Assembly: GCA_017399945.1 (NCBI GenBank) | Contig: JAFQAQ010000004.1 | Span: forward strand, 124,001 to 188,000 | Reading direction: 5' to 3' | DNA: 64,000 bases | Origin: Clostridia bacterium | Lineage (GTDB): Bacteria > Bacillota > Clostridia > Christensenellales > Borkfalkiaceae | In this document: piece after piece, positions 61,371-64,000 of the stretch | How positions within the stretch are numbered: position 1 is the stretch's first letter | How the letters are laid out: every line of letters starts with the position of its first letter | Translations under genes and position numbers: made by a program | The notes under the pieces: generated by a model | The model's database searches: none | Seen by the model: only the letters and a program-made list of their open reading frames with translations | What the model was told of the DNA's origin: nothing

Positions 61371-62075
61371 CTATTTGTTTTTAAGTTTTTTTAGTGCCTT
61401 TTGCGCTGATTGAGCCGAAGCCGTTTTTATGCTACTACCTTTGCCCTGAGCAAGTTTCTTTCCGTTTAGATATAAATCGATAGTAAATTCTGCCGAGTGG
61501 TCCGGCCCACTTTTTTTAACTAGTTTGTATTCAATATCCCCTAGTTTATTTTTTTGAACGTATTCTTGAAATTGGCTTTTCGCTATTGCCGAATTACATT
61601 CTTTCGCCTTTTGTTTGCAAAGAGTTTCGTAAACGGAGATAAGCGTTTTTTTAACAAACCTTTTGCAAGGCGCTATTCCACCGTCTAGATATATTGCGCA
61701 CACTATTGCTTCGTACACCGAAGAATATAGTTTATCCTGCGTTTTAAGGTTCTTTTTTTGACCTTCGCCAAGTAAGATATGTTCGGTTAAATTCAATTTG
61801 AAGAAGGCTTGGTTTAAGGGGGTTTTAGACACCATTTCGGCACGTGCTTGCGTCATAGTTCCTTCGTTACCCTTGCCCTTAAAAAAGAGGTGTTCGGTAA
61901 CGATAAATTCCATTATAGAATCCCCGAAAAACTCTAAAAGTTCGTTGTCTTCTTCCCCGTGTTCATTCGCATAAGAAGCGTGCGTAAACGCCTTTCTTAG
62001 CAACATCTTGTCCTTAAAAACGTATCCTATTTTGCTTTCGCAGGCGCTTACGTCAAAAATTTCCATTTTATTCAC
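61371..62075 (-). CDS. rnc: Ribonuclease III
   Basis: 234 aa. The RNase III signature reads NELLEFFGDSIMEFIVT near 43-59, followed by the second acidic site (ESxVxA-type YSSVYEAIVCAIYLDGG near 115). A C-terminal dsRNA-binding domain ends with KTASAQSAQKALKKL. Its start overlaps the end of plsX by 8 bp. Confidence 0.95.
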   Translation of the reverse strand: MNKMEIFDVSACESKIGYVFKDKMLLRKAFTHASYANEHGEEDNELLEFFGDSIMEFIVTEHLFFKGKGNEGTMTQARAEMVSKTPLNQAFFKLNLTEHILLGEGQKKNLKTQDKLYSSVYEAIVCAIYLDGGIAPCKRFVKKTLISVYETLCKQKAKECNSAIAKSQFQEYVQKNKLGDIEYKLVKKSGPDHSAEFTIDLYLNGKKLAQGKGSSIKTASAQSAQKALKKLKNK

Positions 62076-63087
62076 CCATAGGAATAGGTTCTGCTTCTAT
62101 CCTTTCTTTTACCTTGGTTGCCACGTTAGATTCCGAATAACTTACGGCTTGCAATATTGCGTTTTTGATAGCTAGGTTTTTGGAAGAGCCGTGCGCTTTA
62201 ATTACCGTTTTGTTAACGCCAACGAAAAGCGCGCCACCTTTGTTGTTATAGTCCATTCTAGCTTTTATTTTCTTAAAGGTCTTTTTAAGAAGCATTCCAC
62301 CAAGTTTACCCGTAAAAGTAGAATAAATTTCGCTTTTTAGTACCGAAAAAATGGTGTTTACCGTGCCTTCCATCGCTTTTAAGGCAACGTTTCCTGCAAA
62401 ACCGTCGGTTATAACCACGTCGTAGTCGCCGGTTAGTATGTCCCGGGCTTCGATATTTCCAACGAAGTTTATCGTCTTCATCTTTTTTAAGATGGGGAAA
62501 ACTTCGTGGTTTAGCATATTGCCCTTTTCGTCTTCCGTACCGTTTGAAAGTAACGCTACTTTGGGGTTTGTTACGCCCGTTGCTTCGGCATACGCAGAAG
62601 CCATCAATGCAAACTGACATATATTGATTGGTTTACAGTCTGCGTTTGCCCCCGAATCCATTAAATATACTTGTTTATCTTCTATCATAGTGGGAAGAAC
62701 GGGACACAACGCAGGTCTATTTACACCTGCTATTCTGCCTAGCCTTAACGTTGCGCCGACTAATACAGCGCCCGTTGAACCCGCCGACACGAAAGCGTTC
62801 ATTTGGTCGTCTTCTTTAAGGTGCTTAAAGGCAACGCAAATGGAACTTTCGGGTTTTCTTCTAACTGCTAAGGTGGGTTCTTCTTCACAGGTGATTACGT
62901 CTGGCGCGTGGATTATTTCCACCCTATTTTCGTCGTATTGATAGTTAGAGAGTTGTTGTTTGATAATTTGTTCGTCGCCAACTAATACGGCAGTAAAACC
63001 TTGTTTTTCTTTTAGTGCGTTTACCGTGCCTAAAATAACTTCGTTTGGAGAGTGATCTCCACCAAAAGCGTCAATCAATATTTTCAT
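62068..63087 (-). CDS. plsX: Phosphate acyltransferase PlsX
   Basis: 339 aa. DAFGGDHSPNEVILG at 6-20 and GASANC-like DSGANADCKPINICQFA near 150 are PlsX hallmarks. It makes acyl-phosphate from acyl-ACP for the PlsY step of phospholipid synthesis. Normally acpP lies between plsX and rnc; here rnc follows directly with an overlap. Confidence 0.95.
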   Translation of the reverse strand: MKILIDAFGGDHSPNEVILGTVNALKEKQGFTAVLVGDEQIIKQQLSNYQYDENRVEIIHAPDVITCEEEPTLAVRRKPESSICVAFKHLKEDDQMNAFVSAGSTGAVLVGATLRLGRIAGVNRPALCPVLPTMIEDKQVYLMDSGANADCKPINICQFALMASAYAEATGVTNPKVALLSNGTEDEKGNMLNHEVFPILKKMKTINFVGNIEARDILTGDYDVVITDGFAGNVALKAMEGTVNTIFSVLKSEIYSTFTGKLGGMLLKKTFKKIKARMDYNNKGGALFVGVNKTVIKAHGSSKNLAIKNAILQAVSYSESNVATKVKERIEAEPIPMGE

Positions 63088-63097
63088 AATCTTTTCC

Positions 63098-64000
63098 TTA
63101 GTTTTCTAACGTTCCAACGGTTCTTGGGAAGGGCAACACGTCACGAATATTGGAAATACCCGTTAAGTACATTATCATTCTTTCAAAACCTAGACCAAAA
63201 CCAGAGTGAACTACACCACCGTATTTTCTTAAATCTAAATAAGACTTATAGTCTTCTGGGTTAAGGTTACATTCCTTCATTCTTTGTTCTAGAACGTCCA
63301 TTCTTTCTTCACGTTGAGAGCCACCGATAAGTTCGCCGATTCCCGGAACTAAAAGGTCGCTTGCGGCAACCGTTTTATTATCGTCGTTAAGGCGCATATA
63401 GAAAGCTTTGATTTCCTTTGGATAATCGGTCAAGAACACGGGTTTTTTGAAATGTTCTTCGGTTATGTATCTTTCATGTTCGCTTTGTAAATCAACGCCC
63501 CAATATACGGGTGCTTCAAAACGGTCTTTTACCTTTTCTAAAATTTCTATTGCTTGTGTGTAGGTAAGTCTTACGAACTCGTTGCTTATAACGTTGTTTA
63601 ATCTTTCAACAAGACCGGTATCAACGAATTTGTTTAAGAATTCAATTTCTTCCTTGCAAGTGTTCATAACCCTTGTGATTACGTATTTTACCATGGCTTC
63701 GGCGCAATCCATATCGTCGGAAAGGTCTGCAAATGCAAGTTCGGGTTCAATCATCCAAAATTCCGCCGCGTGACGAACGGTGTTGGAGTGTTCTGCCCTA
63801 AAAGTAGGACCAAAGGTATAAACGTTTGCGTATGCCATTGCAAAGTTTTCTACGTCTAGTTGACCGGAAACGGTAAGACTTGCTTTCTTGCCAAAAAAGT
63901 CTTGCTTATAATCGGCAGCACCGTTTTCCATTGGTACGTTATCTAGGTCCATAGTGGTTACTTGGAACATTGCGCCTGCGCCTTCACAGTCACTACCCGT
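63098..64000 (-). CDS. asnS: Asparaginyl-tRNA synthetase, C-terminal part
   Basis: The reading frame runs off the right edge of the window without a stop; the visible 300 residues begin [41 protein letters not shown] (motif 2) and the C-terminal [15 protein letters not shown] (motif 3) identify a class II AsnS. It ends 10 bp upstream of plsX. The N-terminal anticodon-binding domain is outside the window. Confidence 0.95.
   Translation of the reverse strand, partial: TGSDCEGAGAMFQVTTMDLDNVPMENGAADYKQDFFGKKASLTVSGQLDVENFAMAYANVYTFGPTFRAEHSNTVRHAAEFWMIEPELAFADLSDDMDCAEAMVKYVITRVMNTCKEEIEFLNKFVDTGLVERLNNVISNEFVRLTYTQAIEILEKVKDRFEAPVYWGVDLQSEHERYITEEHFKKPVFLTDYPKEIKAFYMRLNDDNKTVAASDLLVPGIGELIGGSQREERMDVLEQRMKECNLNPEDYKSYLDLRKYGGVVHSGFGLGFERMIMYLTGISNIRDVLPFPRTVGTLEN

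Noticed and set aside
1-64000. CRISPR arrays, prophage genes, restriction or toxin-antitoxin systems
   Set aside because: No repeat-spacer pattern or recognisable gene of these kinds was found on either strand.

Overview
The window is AT-rich chromosomal DNA from an anaerobic low-GC Bacillota, most like a gut clostridial lineage. The evidence is RicT/YaaT, the YabB-RsmI pair, a lysine (L-box) riboswitch, a preQ1 riboswitch, C_GCAxxG, DUF1540 and DUF378 proteins, a 2[4Fe-4S] ferredoxin, GTP-dependent PEPCK and the rnc-smc-ftsY order. Most intergenic regions carry clear hairpin-plus-T terminators and promoters with exactly 17-bp spacing. No CRISPR array, transposase, integrase or phage gene was seen.

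Layout. 0-10 kb: an OlsB-like N-acyltransferase, small proteins, then housekeeping genes on the minus strand (yabB-rsmI; ferredoxin; greA-lysS-unknown-tmk-holB-ricT), two candidate small RNAs, a DUF1540 protein and rplI. 10-15 kb: cell-surface glycan genes (two GT2 glycosyltransferases, an LPG-synthase-type flippase, UDP-galactopyranose mutase). 15-21 kb: an aminotransferase with an Lrp regulator, small conserved proteins, a preQ1-riboswitch-controlled QueT, and a lysine-riboswitch-controlled NhaC-type transporter.

21-45.5 kb is a carbohydrate region centred on N-acetylhexosamines. It holds GH20, GH115-like and GH39-like enzymes, all without signal peptides. It also has two NahK-type anomeric kinases, one followed by a sugar nucleotidyltransferase, and two NagA and two NagB-type proteins, one NagB copy with altered active-site residues. 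A Gfo/Idh oxidoreductase, a ceramidase-fold protein, an unclassified 646-aa glycosidase-like protein, an RsgI-like lipoprotein, an AraC regulator, GalM and PEPCK complete it. No sugar transporter lies in the window, so imported oligosaccharides must enter through proteins encoded elsewhere. Free HexNAc can be phosphorylated at C1 and converted towards UDP-HexNAc, while the NagA/NagB pairs feed glycolysis.

46.2-51.9 kb looks like an inserted block. A four-gene operon encodes a YghO/BcerS-like GNAT protein, a second GNAT/FemAB-fold protein and two cobalamin-binding-type radical SAM enzymes. A strong promoter drives it, and it abuts an unusually hairpin-rich 143-bp element and a tRNA-Leu gene. 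This is the best candidate for an undescribed pathway; modification of an N-acylated lipid is my inference. 52-64 kb returns to housekeeping: polA-coaE, a tandem pair of related unknown proteins, and asnS (partial)-plsX-rnc-smc-ftsY, with acpP missing from its usual place between plsX and rnc.
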